64,000 nucleotides of DNA from 2-02-FULL-55-14 sp964581115 (GTDB taxonomy: Bacteria; Bacteroidota; Ignavibacteria; UBA10030), in the NCBI GenBank assembly GCA_964581115.1, contig CAZOMY010000012.1, forward strand, positions 1 to 64,000, read 5' to 3'. A program made the translations under genes and the position numbers. The notes under the pieces are model-generated. The model saw nothing but the letters and a program-made list of their open reading frames with translations, had not been told where the DNA came from and did not search any database. Shown piece by piece: positions 25,942-33,521 of the stretch. Position 1 is the first letter of the stretch; every line of letters begins with the position of its first letter.

Positions 25942-27159
25942 TCAGAGATGTCGGATCGCATCCATGGGCTGCAGTCGGACGGCCCGCAGAGCGGGCTGCA
26001 GCGCCGCAAGGATGCACATCGCAATGATGAGCAATCCGCCCCGGACCGATCCGAGTGGGTCCAGAACGGGGTAGATGATCGCTCCCGAGCCCCACGAGGA
26101 TAGACCTTCGGCGAACCAGGAAAAGTCCAGACCCGAAGACGCGATCCAGGCGTTGAGTGCATTCCCGAGCACAAGCCCGATCGACGTACCCACCGTGCCC
26201 AACATGGCGGCCTCCATGAGCACCATGCGGAACAGCATGCCATCCTGCATGCCTACGGCCTTGAGGACTCCAAACTCACGGATCCTTTCGAAGACCGACA
26301 TCATCATCGTGTTGATGATGCCGAAGATCATCGCCAGACCGAGAATGACGTAGTAGATGATCATCGATTTCTCGGTCAATTCCACCGTGGCGGCGAGGGA
26401 GGGGATCAGATCTTCGTAGGACTGGACCTCGAGGTCAGGGCCCAGTACGGTACGAAGCGAGTCGCGCACCGGGTTGAGGTCGGCGGTCGAGCGGAGCACC
26501 ATGGCAAATTCGGCCGCCTCAATGCCCGCACCGATCAGATGCTGCGCCGTTGCGTAGGGAATATAGGCGTGCAGTCGGTCGAACTCGAGGATCGGCGTGC
26601 GGAACAGCCCCACGACGCGGAAGAGTTCTGAACCGACCCGGCCTTCGCGAGTCGACGACATGGCCACCACCTTGTCACCCAAGCCGATGTCCAGGGTCTT
26701 TGCCATGCGTTCGCTGATGAGGATCTCGCGCGGATCCGTGCCGAGATTGCGCCCCGCCACGATCGACCGATGGATCGTCGTCACATGTTGTTCGCGCCCG
26801 GGTTCAATACCGACGAACATCACACCCGACGAATTCCGGGCGGACGTGAGTAGGCCCGTGGTCAGGATCCGGCGCGAGGAGGCGGCAATTCGCCTTTCGG
26901 CGGCCAAAGCCGAGTCGACCACATCGGGACGGGCGATGAATCGATCGATGTCCGGATTGTCGTGATAACCGGTACGATGGACCTGAATGTGCGCCGTGTG
27001 CGCGCCGAGCTGATTGTCGAGCGACTGGCGCATGAAGCCTCGGACGACCGCCTCGATGAACACGATTGCGATCAACCCGACGACGACCGAGGTCAGAATG
27101 ATGAACGAGCGGCGGTGATTCCGCCAGATGTTACGCCAGGAGAGCCGGATGAGCATCAT
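25942..27159 (-). CDS. FtsX/LolCE-type ABC permease
   Basis: 405 aa. One transmembrane helix near the N-terminus (about 19-40, after R-L-S-W-R-N-I-W-R-N), a large periplasmic MacB-PCD-like domain (about 45-270) and three helices at the C-terminal half (MIIYYVILGLAMIFGIINTM, the E-A-A-M-L-G-T-V-G segment, and the last near GLLIIAMCILAALQPALRAV). The M-M-M-S-V-F-E-R-I-R-E-F-G-V-L-K-A-V-G coupling helix is the mark of this family. Overlaps the other permease gene by 4 nt. The two are alike in sequence and probably form a heterodimer, like LolC/LolE. Confidence 0.9.
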   Translation of the reverse strand: MMLIRLSWRNIWRNHRRSFIILTSVVVGLIAIVFIEAVVRGFMRQSLDNQLGAHTAHIQVHRTGYHDNPDIDRFIARPDVVDSALAAERRIAASSRRILTTGLLTSARNSSGVMFVGIEPGREQHVTTIHRSIVAGRNLGTDPREILISERMAKTLDIGLGDKVVAMSSTREGRVGSELFRVVGLFRTPILEFDRLHAYIPYATAQHLIGAGIEAAEFAMVLRSTADLNPVRDSLRTVLGPDLEVQSYEDLIPSLAATVELTEKSMIIYYVILGLAMIFGIINTMMMSVFERIREFGVLKAVGMQDGMLFRMVLMEAAMLGTVGTSIGLVLGNALNAWIASSGLDFSWFAEGLSSWGSGAIIYPVLDPLGSVRGGLLIIAMCILAALQPALRAVRLQPMDAIRHL

Positions 27160-28394
27160 GTGTGTCGGATCCCTTTCAATGGCTCGAGCCGGGCGACGCG
27201 GTAGAGCGGATAGATGAGCGAGAGAAGCGAGGCAGCCGCGATGACAGCCACGACCTGGCCCAGCACCCAGAGTTCCGTCGATCCGACCATCTGCGGCAGG
27301 AAACCGTACTGAGCGTAGATCTCTTCAAAATCGCCCGTGAAGGTGATCGGATAGGCCTTGACGTAGGCGTTGACGGCGTATCCGAGCGACGTTCCTGTCA
27401 GAATGCCGATGGCTATCATGTAGAACGACTCGACCAGCACCTGCACGACCAGCTGGGACGGCTTCATGCCGACGGCGAGCGTGACGCCGAACTCGCGGAA
27501 TCGCTCCGTGACGGACATGAGGACCGTGTTGAGAATGCCGAAGGTCACGATGACGATCAGGACGATCATGAAGAAGTAGTCGCCGATCCGGTCGAAGGCC
27601 ATCGCTTGCGCCAAGTCGGGCATGACCTCGGCCCAGGTCAACACGGCCGTGTTGGCGATCGACGCTTCGGCGACGCCTTGTTCAAGACGAGCGCGCTTGT
27701 CCTCGAGGCGATCAAGGTCGTCAATGGCTATGGCGATCACGCTGACGCGGCCTTCCATCGCCAACAGTTCCTGCGCCGCGCCGACATTCATCAGAATGGT
27801 CCCTGCGTCGAAGCCCTGTACTCCCATGCGCACGCTGCCAACCACGCGGAATTTGAGGTTTCCGAGGACACCGTCGAATCCTTGTGCCAGAACGACGATC
27901 GTATCTCCGATGCCCGCTCCGAGGTTGGTCAGGAGCGTTGTGCCGACGACAACCTCGTCCATCGCGCCCGCCGCGAGGTGTCGTCCATCGACGACGCGGC
28001 GATGGAATCGCGAGACCTGTTGCTCAGCTTCGGGATCCAGGCCCAGCATGAGCACACCCGCAGAACGATCGCGAAAGCTGACCAATCCGTCGGCCTGGAT
28101 GCGCGGCGCGAAGCCGGCGATCCCTTCGGTCTGAAGCAGGATCGACCGCAGAGTCGCCGGATAGGCCAGGCTCTTCGAGAGCGAAGGATTGTCTTGGTAC
28201 CCCGTGCGTTGCACCTGCAGGTATCCGGCGAACATCTCGACGGTGTTGCGGACGTTGATCTCCCACGTACCCGTCGCAAGGCCCCGTTGCAGCAACGAGA
28301 GGAAGGAGGCGAAGACAACGGCCAGGATCGTCAGGACGGTCCGACGCCGGTTTCGCCAGATGTTCCGCCAGGCCAGTTTGACGATGAGTCTCAC
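27156..28394 (-). CDS. FtsX/LolCE-type ABC permease
   Basis: 412 aa with the same plan as its neighbour: N-terminal K-L-A-W-R-N-I-W-R-N-R-R-R-T and helix, periplasmic domain, and three C-terminal helices with the coupling segment V-L-M-S-V-T-E-R-F-R-E-F-G-V-T-L-A-V-G. Shared features such as L-Q-V-Q-R-T-G-Y-Q-D-N-P versus I-Q-V-H-R-T-G-Y-H-D-N-P show the pair arose by duplication. Start and stop both overlap neighbours by 4 nt (LolA-like gene before, permease after), so the operon is tightly coupled. Confidence 0.9.
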   Translation of the reverse strand: MRLIVKLAWRNIWRNRRRTVLTILAVVFASFLSLLQRGLATGTWEINVRNTVEMFAGYLQVQRTGYQDNPSLSKSLAYPATLRSILLQTEGIAGFAPRIQADGLVSFRDRSAGVLMLGLDPEAEQQVSRFHRRVVDGRHLAAGAMDEVVVGTTLLTNLGAGIGDTIVVLAQGFDGVLGNLKFRVVGSVRMGVQGFDAGTILMNVGAAQELLAMEGRVSVIAIAIDDLDRLEDKRARLEQGVAEASIANTAVLTWAEVMPDLAQAMAFDRIGDYFFMIVLIVIVTFGILNTVLMSVTERFREFGVTLAVGMKPSQLVVQVLVESFYMIAIGILTGTSLGYAVNAYVKAYPITFTGDFEEIYAQYGFLPQMVGSTELWVLGQVVAVIAAASLLSLIYPLYRVARLEPLKGIRHT

Positions 28395-29149
28395 CGCATG
28401 GTCCCTTTCTCGAGCTCACGGAACGAGAAGATCCGATCGCTGATGGCGACGTCGAACTCGACGCTCTTGTACTCAAACGTCGTCCGATGTCCCGGCTTGA
28501 GGTCGTTGACCATGCTTTGCCGGGCCGGGATGACACGCCCGCCCATGCGCCGGATGTCCTCGAACGTCATCGTACGGGTGCGTGTGCCGCGTTCGTCGTA
28601 GTACTCCGCGCGCGCTGGCAGGTAGTCAGCCATTCGGACCCAATAGAGGATGCGACCCCAGACCACTGGAGCGTTCGGCTTGGGGATCAATTCCAGCTGC
28701 CACGTCGGTGCGCCTGCCACGGAGTCTCTGGCGAGGATCCGCATCGTGTAGTCATCGATCAAGCTCGACTCTCGCACGAGATCGTCGTTCGTGAAATCGG
28801 ACCCATTCCAGGACTGGAGCATCATTGAAGGAGGGACCTTGATCGTGGTCTCGGTATTCCGCAGATACATCCACAGCTCATTGTCGATCTTCAGCGTCTT
28901 ATTCCCGGCTTCACGTCGCGGGGAGGTGATGACGATCAGGGCTTTGTCGTTCCCCACCCACCAGCTGTCCATCTCCATTGTGCGAGTATAGTCAGGGGTC
29001 TCGATCGTCATGGAGAACGTGCCACGGGACGTCTTGCCCTTGAGCAGGTCTTCCGATCGACGGAGGATCTGCTCCGCCGTTTGCGCCGTCAGCGAAGCAG
29101 ACGCCACCATCCACCACAGTGTCGAGCGAAGCAGAAGGCGTGTCAGCAT
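28391..29149 (-). CDS. LolA-like outer-membrane lipoprotein-sorting protein
   Basis: 252 aa with signal peptide (LLLRSTLWWMVASASLTAQ). The mature protein starts T-A-E-Q-I-L-R-R-S-E-D-L-L and has the unclosed beta-barrel pattern of the LolA-like family (PF17131 type), with D-S-W-W-V-G-N-D-K-A-L-I-V-I and P-R-R-E-A-G-N-K-T-L-K strands. Members carry a hydrophobic ligand through the periplasm. As it is encoded together with LolCDE-like ABC subunits and a barrel, it probably shuttles a lipid or hydrophobic product for this exporter and is not the general LolA of the cell. Confidence 0.85.
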   Translation of the reverse strand: MLTRLLLRSTLWWMVASASLTAQTAEQILRRSEDLLKGKTSRGTFSMTIETPDYTRTMEMDSWWVGNDKALIVITSPRREAGNKTLKIDNELWMYLRNTETTIKVPPSMMLQSWNGSDFTNDDLVRESSLIDDYTMRILARDSVAGAPTWQLELIPKPNAPVVWGRILYWVRMADYLPARAEYYDERGTRTRTMTFEDIRRMGGRVIPARQSMVNDLKPGHRTTFEYKSVEFDVAISDRIFSFRELEKGTMR

Positions 29150-29150
29150 A

Positions 29151-29627
29151 TCAGACTCTCTTCTTCAAGGTTGCGTATCGCGATGTGAACCGATCGATGA
29201 GCAGGGGGAATTCCCGCTCAAAATACGTGTAGAACTCAAGAAGTTCGCGGAGTCGTTGTCCTGCCGGCGACGCATGATCTTTGACGAGGCTGAGTCCGTC
29301 CTCGAAAGACCTTCGGAACTCGGAGACGAGCGACAGACGTCGACGAATCAGGTCTGCCGTTGCTCCGGACTTGATGCGAAAGTAGGCCCGACGTTCGCCC
29401 GTGACGCCTACCTTTTCGATGAGTTCAGACTGGATCAGGATCCGGGTCATCGTACTGACGGAGGCTCGGCTTGCTTTGAGCCGTTCAGCGATCTCTTCGG
29501 CTGCCAGATACGGCTGGGGGGAAATGAGCAGCAGGCCGAAGATCTTTCCGGCGATCCGGGGAATCCCCGCGCGCTCCATGTTGGTGCCCAGATCTTCGAC
29601 AAACCGCAGCAACTCGTTCTTTTGCAT
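29151..29627 (-). CDS. GbsR/MarR-family transcriptional regulator
   Basis: 158 aa, winged helix-turn-helix of the GbsR branch: starts near F-V-E-D-L-G, followed by G-I-P-R-I-A-G-K-I-F-G-L-L-L-I-S and the recognition region L-A-A-E-E-I-A-E-R-L-K-A-S-R-A-S-V-S-T-M-T-R-I-L, then a wing and long C-terminal dimerisation helices. First gene of the minus-strand exporter operon (2 nt before the LolA-like gene). A perfect palindrome at 29680-29697 lies 53 bp upstream of its start, so autoregulation of the operon is likely; the inducer is unknown. Confidence 0.85.
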   Translation of the reverse strand: MQKNELLRFVEDLGTNMERAGIPRIAGKIFGLLLISPQPYLAAEEIAERLKASRASVSTMTRILIQSELIEKVGVTGERRAYFRIKSGATADLIRRRLSLVSEFRRSFEDGLSLVKDHASPAGQRLRELLEFYTYFEREFPLLIDRFTSRYATLKKRV

Positions 29628-29679
29628 ACGACGTTACACGATTGTTTTCCAGATACCTACGGAACATGAATTTTAGAAG

Positions 29680-29697
29680 TTTCAGTCACGACTGAAA
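29680..29697 (-). promoter_or_regulatory. Palindromic operator of the exporter operon
   Basis: TTTCAGTC and GACTGAAA form a perfect 8-bp inverted repeat with a 2-nt spacer, the symmetry expected of a MarR/GbsR dimer site. It is followed on the minus-strand upstream side by a TATTAAT -10-like sequence (rc of 29698-29704), so binding would block transcription start. Confidence 0.65.
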
Positions 29698-29812
29698 TTA
29701 ATACAGCACGGCAGGATTTGCAAAAACAGGATTGTTTGGAATGACACTCGGATAAGGCTGGAAGAGTTGTGTGAACCTCGTACCTTGTGGCGGACATCCA
29801 CGGGAGGTGACC

Positions 29813-30265
29813 ATGAGGTGCGAACGTTGCAGCAACGAATACCCGTCGGAGTACTATTTTGCCAGCGAAGGAATCTGCCGGGACTGCTTCAGCAAACTCG
29901 ACGCGAGGGACCGTCAGAAGGTCTTCGAACCAAAGGGCATCGAGCGGATGACGACGACCGCGTTCACGATCGATGGTTTCCGTGTTGTCCGGTCGATGGG
30001 CGTCATCCGGGGGATCACGGTGCGGTCGCGTTCCATCCTCGGGACGATCGGCGCGGGATTGCAGACGATCGTCGGAGGAGATATCACGCTCTTCGCCGAG
30101 CTGTGCGAAGAGGCGAGATTGCTGGCGTTTCGACAGATGGCAGGTCACGCCGAGCGAATGGGGGCGAATGCCGTGATCGGCGTTCGGTACGACGCGAACG
30201 AAGTGACTGACGGAGTGACGGAAGTGCTCTGTTACGGCACGGCGGTCGTCGTTGAGCCAGTGTAA
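29813..30265 (+). CDS. YbjQ/UPF0145 family protein with N-terminal zinc ribbon
   Basis: 150 aa from the ATG at 29813, chosen because GGAGGTGA ends 2 nt upstream; a frame open from 29771 gives a poorer start. Residues 2-30 carry two Cys pairs (C-E-R-C and C-R-D-C), a small zinc ribbon. Residues about 45-150 are the YbjQ (PF01906) domain, a pentamer-forming fold of unknown role: V-V-R-S-M-G-V-I-R-G-I-T-V-R-S-R-S, then the A-x-x-M-G-A-N-A-V-I-G-V-R-Y-D motif and E-V-L-C-Y-G-T-A-V-V-V. Divergent from the exporter operon. Fusion of zinc ribbon and YbjQ is not rare, but its function is unknown. Confidence 0.85.
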   Translation: MRCERCSNEYPSEYYFASEGICRDCFSKLDARDRQKVFEPKGIERMTTTAFTIDGFRVVRSMGVIRGITVRSRSILGTIGAGLQTIVGGDITLFAELCEEARLLAFRQMAGHAERMGANAVIGVRYDANEVTDGVTEVLCYGTAVVVEPV

Positions 30266-30300
30266 CTGGTTGCGGAAAGCTCCGTTGGAGGTCAAAGCGT

Positions 30301-30336
30301 GAACCGCCAAGGACGCCAAGAACGCAAAGGCCGCAA
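30301..30336. repeat. 9-nt periodic array
   Basis: Four degenerate 9-nt units (GAACCGCCA, AGGACGCCA, AGAACGCAA, AGGCCGCAA) in the 354-bp spacer between the YbjQ-family gene and cspA. Apart from this and the cspA terminator I see nothing in that spacer. Confidence 0.65.
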
Positions 30337-30568
30337 AATTGCTTTGGGAAGGGGGTCTGAAGGCAAAGGCTCTAAATGGCGAACTTCCCACGGAGAGGTT
30401 TTTCGACACCTTCTGATCGCCGTGCCTGCCGAAGGGAGTGCTTCACTGCGGCGAGCTTCCCGCCACGTCCGCTGGTCTTCCCTTGTAGGTGATCCGCCGG
30501 TCGGGCAGAGCGCTCATTCTTCTCCCTGACCTGCCGGAGGGAACGCAACACACATGAAGGGTGCAGAA

Positions 30569-30604
30569 AACACAAAACCCTCGCCGAGGCGAGGGTATTG
30601 TGTT
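30569..30604 (-). terminator. Terminator of the cold-shock gene
   Basis: CCCTCGC/GCGAGGG with loop CGAG, extended by AACACAA/TTGTGTT arms; on the minus strand a T-rich tail (TTTTGTGTTTTC) follows. Confidence 0.8.
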
Positions 30605-30619
30605 GGACTGCAATGATCG

Positions 30620-30820
30620 TCAGACTTTTTCGACTGACTCGGCTGCCGGCCCCTTGGGGCCTTCGACCACCTTGAACCGGACGTTATCGCCGTCGTTCAG
30701 GCTCTTGTAGCCATCACCGACGATGTTCCGGAAGTGGACGAAAACGTCCGTGCCGTTCGAGCGGGAAATGAATCCGAAGCCCTTAGCGGCGTTGAACCAT
30801 TTGACGGTTCCTTGTTCCAT
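30620..30820 (-). CDS. cspA: Cold-shock protein (CspA family)
   Basis: 66-aa single cold-shock domain that binds single-stranded RNA/DNA and melts RNA structure. The RNP1 motif K-G-F-G-F-I and RNP2 motif D-V-F-V-H-F are intact, and the N-terminal G-T-V-K-W-F-N-A-A-K-G is typical. AAAGGAG lies 6-7 nt before the ATG. A promoter about 180 nt upstream gives the long 5' leader usual for cold-shock genes, and a strong terminator follows. Confidence 0.95.
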   Translation of the reverse strand: MEQGTVKWFNAAKGFGFISRSNGTDVFVHFRNIVGDGYKSLNDGDNVRFKVVEGPKGPAAESVEKV

Positions 30821-31005
30821 ACAACGACTCCTTTGAAGAGAGATGATATGTCCGAACCCGTGGCGACTTTCGCCATACTGATCTTCGTCAGGCCTTTCGG
30901 CCGATCCTGCGATTGAAGTTGCCCGGGAAGGAACCAGAGGAACCGATCGAGGGACTCAACAGCGGAGGAACTACGAAAGAAACAGCGGTGTATCGTGACA
31001 CCTAT

Positions 31006-31034
31006 AAGATACACGAATTGCTGGAAGGATTCAA
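31006..31034 (-). promoter_or_regulatory. Sigma-70-type promoter of the cold-shock gene
   Basis: On the minus strand TTGAAT and TATCTT are separated by exactly 17 nt. Transcription would begin near 30999, leaving a leader of about 178 nt before cspA. Confidence 0.5.
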
Positions 31035-31044
31035 GGGAAATCTT

Positions 31045-31440
31045 TGGTAAGGGCCAAAGAGATCTCTCAGGTGCAACGACCCCGAATTCGCGACGGAATG
31101 AGCGTTTTGTCATCTCCTGTCATGCCGAACGACCTGCTCCTCTTTGTGAAGTCCTTCGAAAAGGTCGATTCGCCCGCCCGCCACGTGCGTGGAGATCTCT
31201 CTGAACGTGGCTCGCCGTGCCGTCAGGCGAGGCGGGGCATCTCGCTTCTGGCTTCAGTGGCCATTCAAGACGCGAGATTCCGAATCCGCCTTCTCATGAA
31301 GATCTGAACTAGAACGCGGTTCGGAATGACGCTGGGGGCCCTGCTCGGTCATTCCAAACACGTTTTTCTGCCCGAACTCCTTGTGCGAGTGATTCGGAAT
31401 CTCGCTTTGAGGGCATGAAGGGTACAGAGTCGAATTGGGA
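31045..31440. other. Gene-free spacer with degenerate repeats
   Basis: No credible coding frame on either strand between the cspA promoter and the tRNA-Arg terminator. The stretch contains degenerate dispersed sequence such as GTTCGGAATGACGC (31319-31332), echoed at 29737-29748, and a G/C-rich palindromic patch around 31212-31240 resembling the repeat flanking the toxin-antitoxin pair. Confidence 0.45.
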
Positions 31441-31459
31441 TCGCATGCGATGAAATGCA

Positions 31460-31485
31460 AAGCGGCCTCACAATGGGGGCCGCTT
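31460..31485 (-). terminator. Terminator of tRNA-Arg(ACG)
   Basis: AAGCGGCC pairs with GGCCGCTT over 8 bp just downstream (minus strand) of the tRNA, followed by TTTGCATTTC. Confidence 0.65.
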
Positions 31486-31489
31486 GCTG

Positions 31490-31563
31490 TGCGCCCGAAG
31501 GGATTCGAACCCCTAACCCTCAGCTCCGTAGGCTGATGCTCTATCCAGTTGAGCTACGGGCGC
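31490..31563 (-). tRNA. tRNA-Arg (anticodon ACG)
   Basis: Acceptor GCGCCCG/CGGGCGC, D arm GCTC/GAGC, anticodon stem TCAGC/GCTGA with loop CTACGGA, T loop TTCGAAT. CCA is not encoded. The A34 is the target of TadA, encoded at 3884-4357. Confidence 0.93.
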
Positions 31564-31687
31564 ATTACTAAGACCCATAAAGATACGCCTTCATCGATTG
31601 ATTTTCAAGAGCGCCTTGATTCGCCCCCGCCTTTCTCTTCGTCTCATCATTCGTTACCATGCGCAGGTTCGTGCAGGGACTCTAACC

Positions 31688-33499
31688 ATGATACGATCAT
31701 TCCTCGCGGTCCTCGCGCTCGTGGGGTTCGACCAGCAACTCTCAGCGCAATCACCCGGTCGGCTTGAGGTCAGCTCAGGACAGTTTCTCCTAAACGGAAA
31801 GCCTTTCCAGATCATGTCGGGCGAGATGCACTACCCGCGGATTCCCCGGGAATACTGGCACGACCGGCTTGTCAAGGCGCGGGCCATGGGATTGAATACC
31901 GTCTGCACGTACCTCTTTTGGAATGTGCACGAACCCGGACCAGGCCTCTTCGACTTTAGCGGTGATCTTGACATAGCGGAGTTCGTGCGCGAGGCGCAAC
32001 GCGTCGGGCTCAACGTGATCGTTCGTCCCGGCCCCTACGTCTGCTCTGAATGGGATCTGGGTGGACTACCCTCATGGCTGCTCAAGCACCGGGACATCAA
32101 ACTTCGGTGCGGGGATCCACGCTACGAAGAGGCGGCCGAAAGATATCTGAAGCGCGTCGCGCTGGAACTGGCTCCATTGCAGGCCGATCGTGGCGGACCG
32201 ATCATCATGTTCCAGGTCGAGAATGAATACGGCAGTTACGGCAACGACAAAGCGCACCTGCAGTTCCTCCGATCGACGATGCAGTCGGCGGGCCTCACGG
32301 TTCCATTCTTCACCTCGGACGGTCCGGCGCCGCACCTTCTTACGGCCGGAACACTGCCGGACGTTCTTCCCGTCGTGAACTTTGGCGGGCGACCCAAAGA
32401 GGCGTTTGAGACGCTTGAGAGGTTTCGCGCCGGCGTTCCGCACATGACGGGGGAGTTCTGGTGCGGCTGGTTCACGCATTGGGGCGACTCGACGTGGGGC
32501 TCCTCCAACACGGCCAAGCAGACCGAAGAACTCAGGTGGATGGTTGAGAACGGGAAGTCGTTCAATCTCTACATGTTCCATGGCGGTACGAATTTCGGAT
32601 GGACGGCTGGAGCGAACCACGGTCGATACTACGAGCCCGACGTGACATCATACGACTATGACGCTCCGCTCGACGAAATGGGGAATCCGACCCCGAAGTA
32701 CCACGCTTTTCGCGAAGTGCTCTTGATGCATCAACCGCCGGAGGCGGTGCCCCCACCGCTTCCCGATCGCCGCCAAGGCATCGAGATCCCCGCGTTCAAG
32801 CCCGTTGCAGGACCACGGTTGCTGGACATGCTTCCGGGCTCCATCCGGAAGCCTCAACCGGTCTCCATGGAGGAGCTGGGACAAGACCATGGCCTCATCC
32901 TCTACCGTACGACGCTGATCGGACCGACAAGCGGTCTGTTGACGGTGACGGAACTGCATGACTACGCGCTCGTCTTTGTCGACGGGGTCTTCGTCGACAC
33001 TCTGGACCGAACGAAAGGGAAGTTTTCGGTCCGGCTACCGGAGACGTCGTCGCCCACTCCCGTCTTGGAGATCCTGGTCGAAGCTATGGGGCGCGTCAAT
33101 TTCGGTCAGCATCTCATCGATCGAAAGGGGATCACTGAGCGCGTGACACTGCGCGGTATCATCTTGATGAACTGGGAGATGTTTCCGTTGCCGCTGAAGG
33201 ATCCGACGGCCGACCTCGCGCGATATCGTCGGAACGTGGCAAACCACGGACCGCGATTCTATGAAGCGTCCTTCACGCTCGCGGAGCCGGGGGATACATT
33301 TCTCGACATGTCGGGGTGGTCGAAGGGAGCCGTCTGGGTGAACGGCCATCACCTCGGTCGGTATTGGAATGTCGGACCGCAGCGCCGGCTCTACCTTCCC
33401 GGCCCGTGGTTGAAGGCGGGTCGCAATCGTCTCGTCATTCTCGACCTCTTAGCGGACGAAGCGGCGGCCGTTTCGGGCCGTCGTGCCATGCATGACTGA
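31688..33499 (+). CDS. Secreted beta-galactosidase, GH35 family
   Basis: 603 aa from the ATG at 31688 with signal peptide (IRSFLAVLALVGFDQQLSAQ). Residues about 30-345 form the GH35 TIM barrel: L-N-G-K-P-F-Q-I-M-S-G-E-M-H-Y-P-R-I-P, W-N-V-H-E-P, R-P-G-P-Y-V-C-S-E-W, acid/base Glu in V-E-N-E-Y-G-S-Y-G (about 180) and nucleophile Glu in T-G-E-F-W-C-G-W-F (about 255). C-terminal beta domains (about 400-590) end with W-V-N-G-H-H-L-G-R-Y-W. Removes terminal beta-galactosyl residues from oligosaccharides in periplasm or outside. The symporter gene directly downstream probably imports the sugar released. An in-frame start at 31598 adds a part without similarity. Confidence 0.92.
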   Translation: MIRSFLAVLALVGFDQQLSAQSPGRLEVSSGQFLLNGKPFQIMSGEMHYPRIPREYWHDRLVKARAMGLNTVCTYLFWNVHEPGPGLFDFSGDLDIAEFVREAQRVGLNVIVRPGPYVCSEWDLGGLPSWLLKHRDIKLRCGDPRYEEAAERYLKRVALELAPLQADRGGPIIMFQVENEYGSYGNDKAHLQFLRSTMQSAGLTVPFFTSDGPAPHLLTAGTLPDVLPVVNFGGRPKEAFETLERFRAGVPHMTGEFWCGWFTHWGDSTWGSSNTAKQTEELRWMVENGKSFNLYMFHGGTNFGWTAGANHGRYYEPDVTSYDYDAPLDEMGNPTPKYHAFREVLLMHQPPEAVPPPLPDRRQGIEIPAFKPVAGPRLLDMLPGSIRKPQPVSMEELGQDHGLILYRTTLIGPTSGLLTVTELHDYALVFVDGVFVDTLDRTKGKFSVRLPETSSPTPVLEILVEAMGRVNFGQHLIDRKGITERVTLRGIILMNWEMFPLPLKDPTADLARYRRNVANHGPRFYEASFTLAEPGDTFLDMSGWSKGAVWVNGHHLGRYWNVGPQRRLYLPGPWLKAGRNRLVILDLLADEAAAVSGRRAMHD

Positions 33500-33521
33500 T
33501 CAAGCGCACGAAAGGACCTCC

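Noticed and set aside
27162..28601. Open frame of 479 codons antisense to the FtsX permease
   Set aside because: Translation is His/Asp/Arg-rich nonsense typical of antisense frames; the permease is clear.
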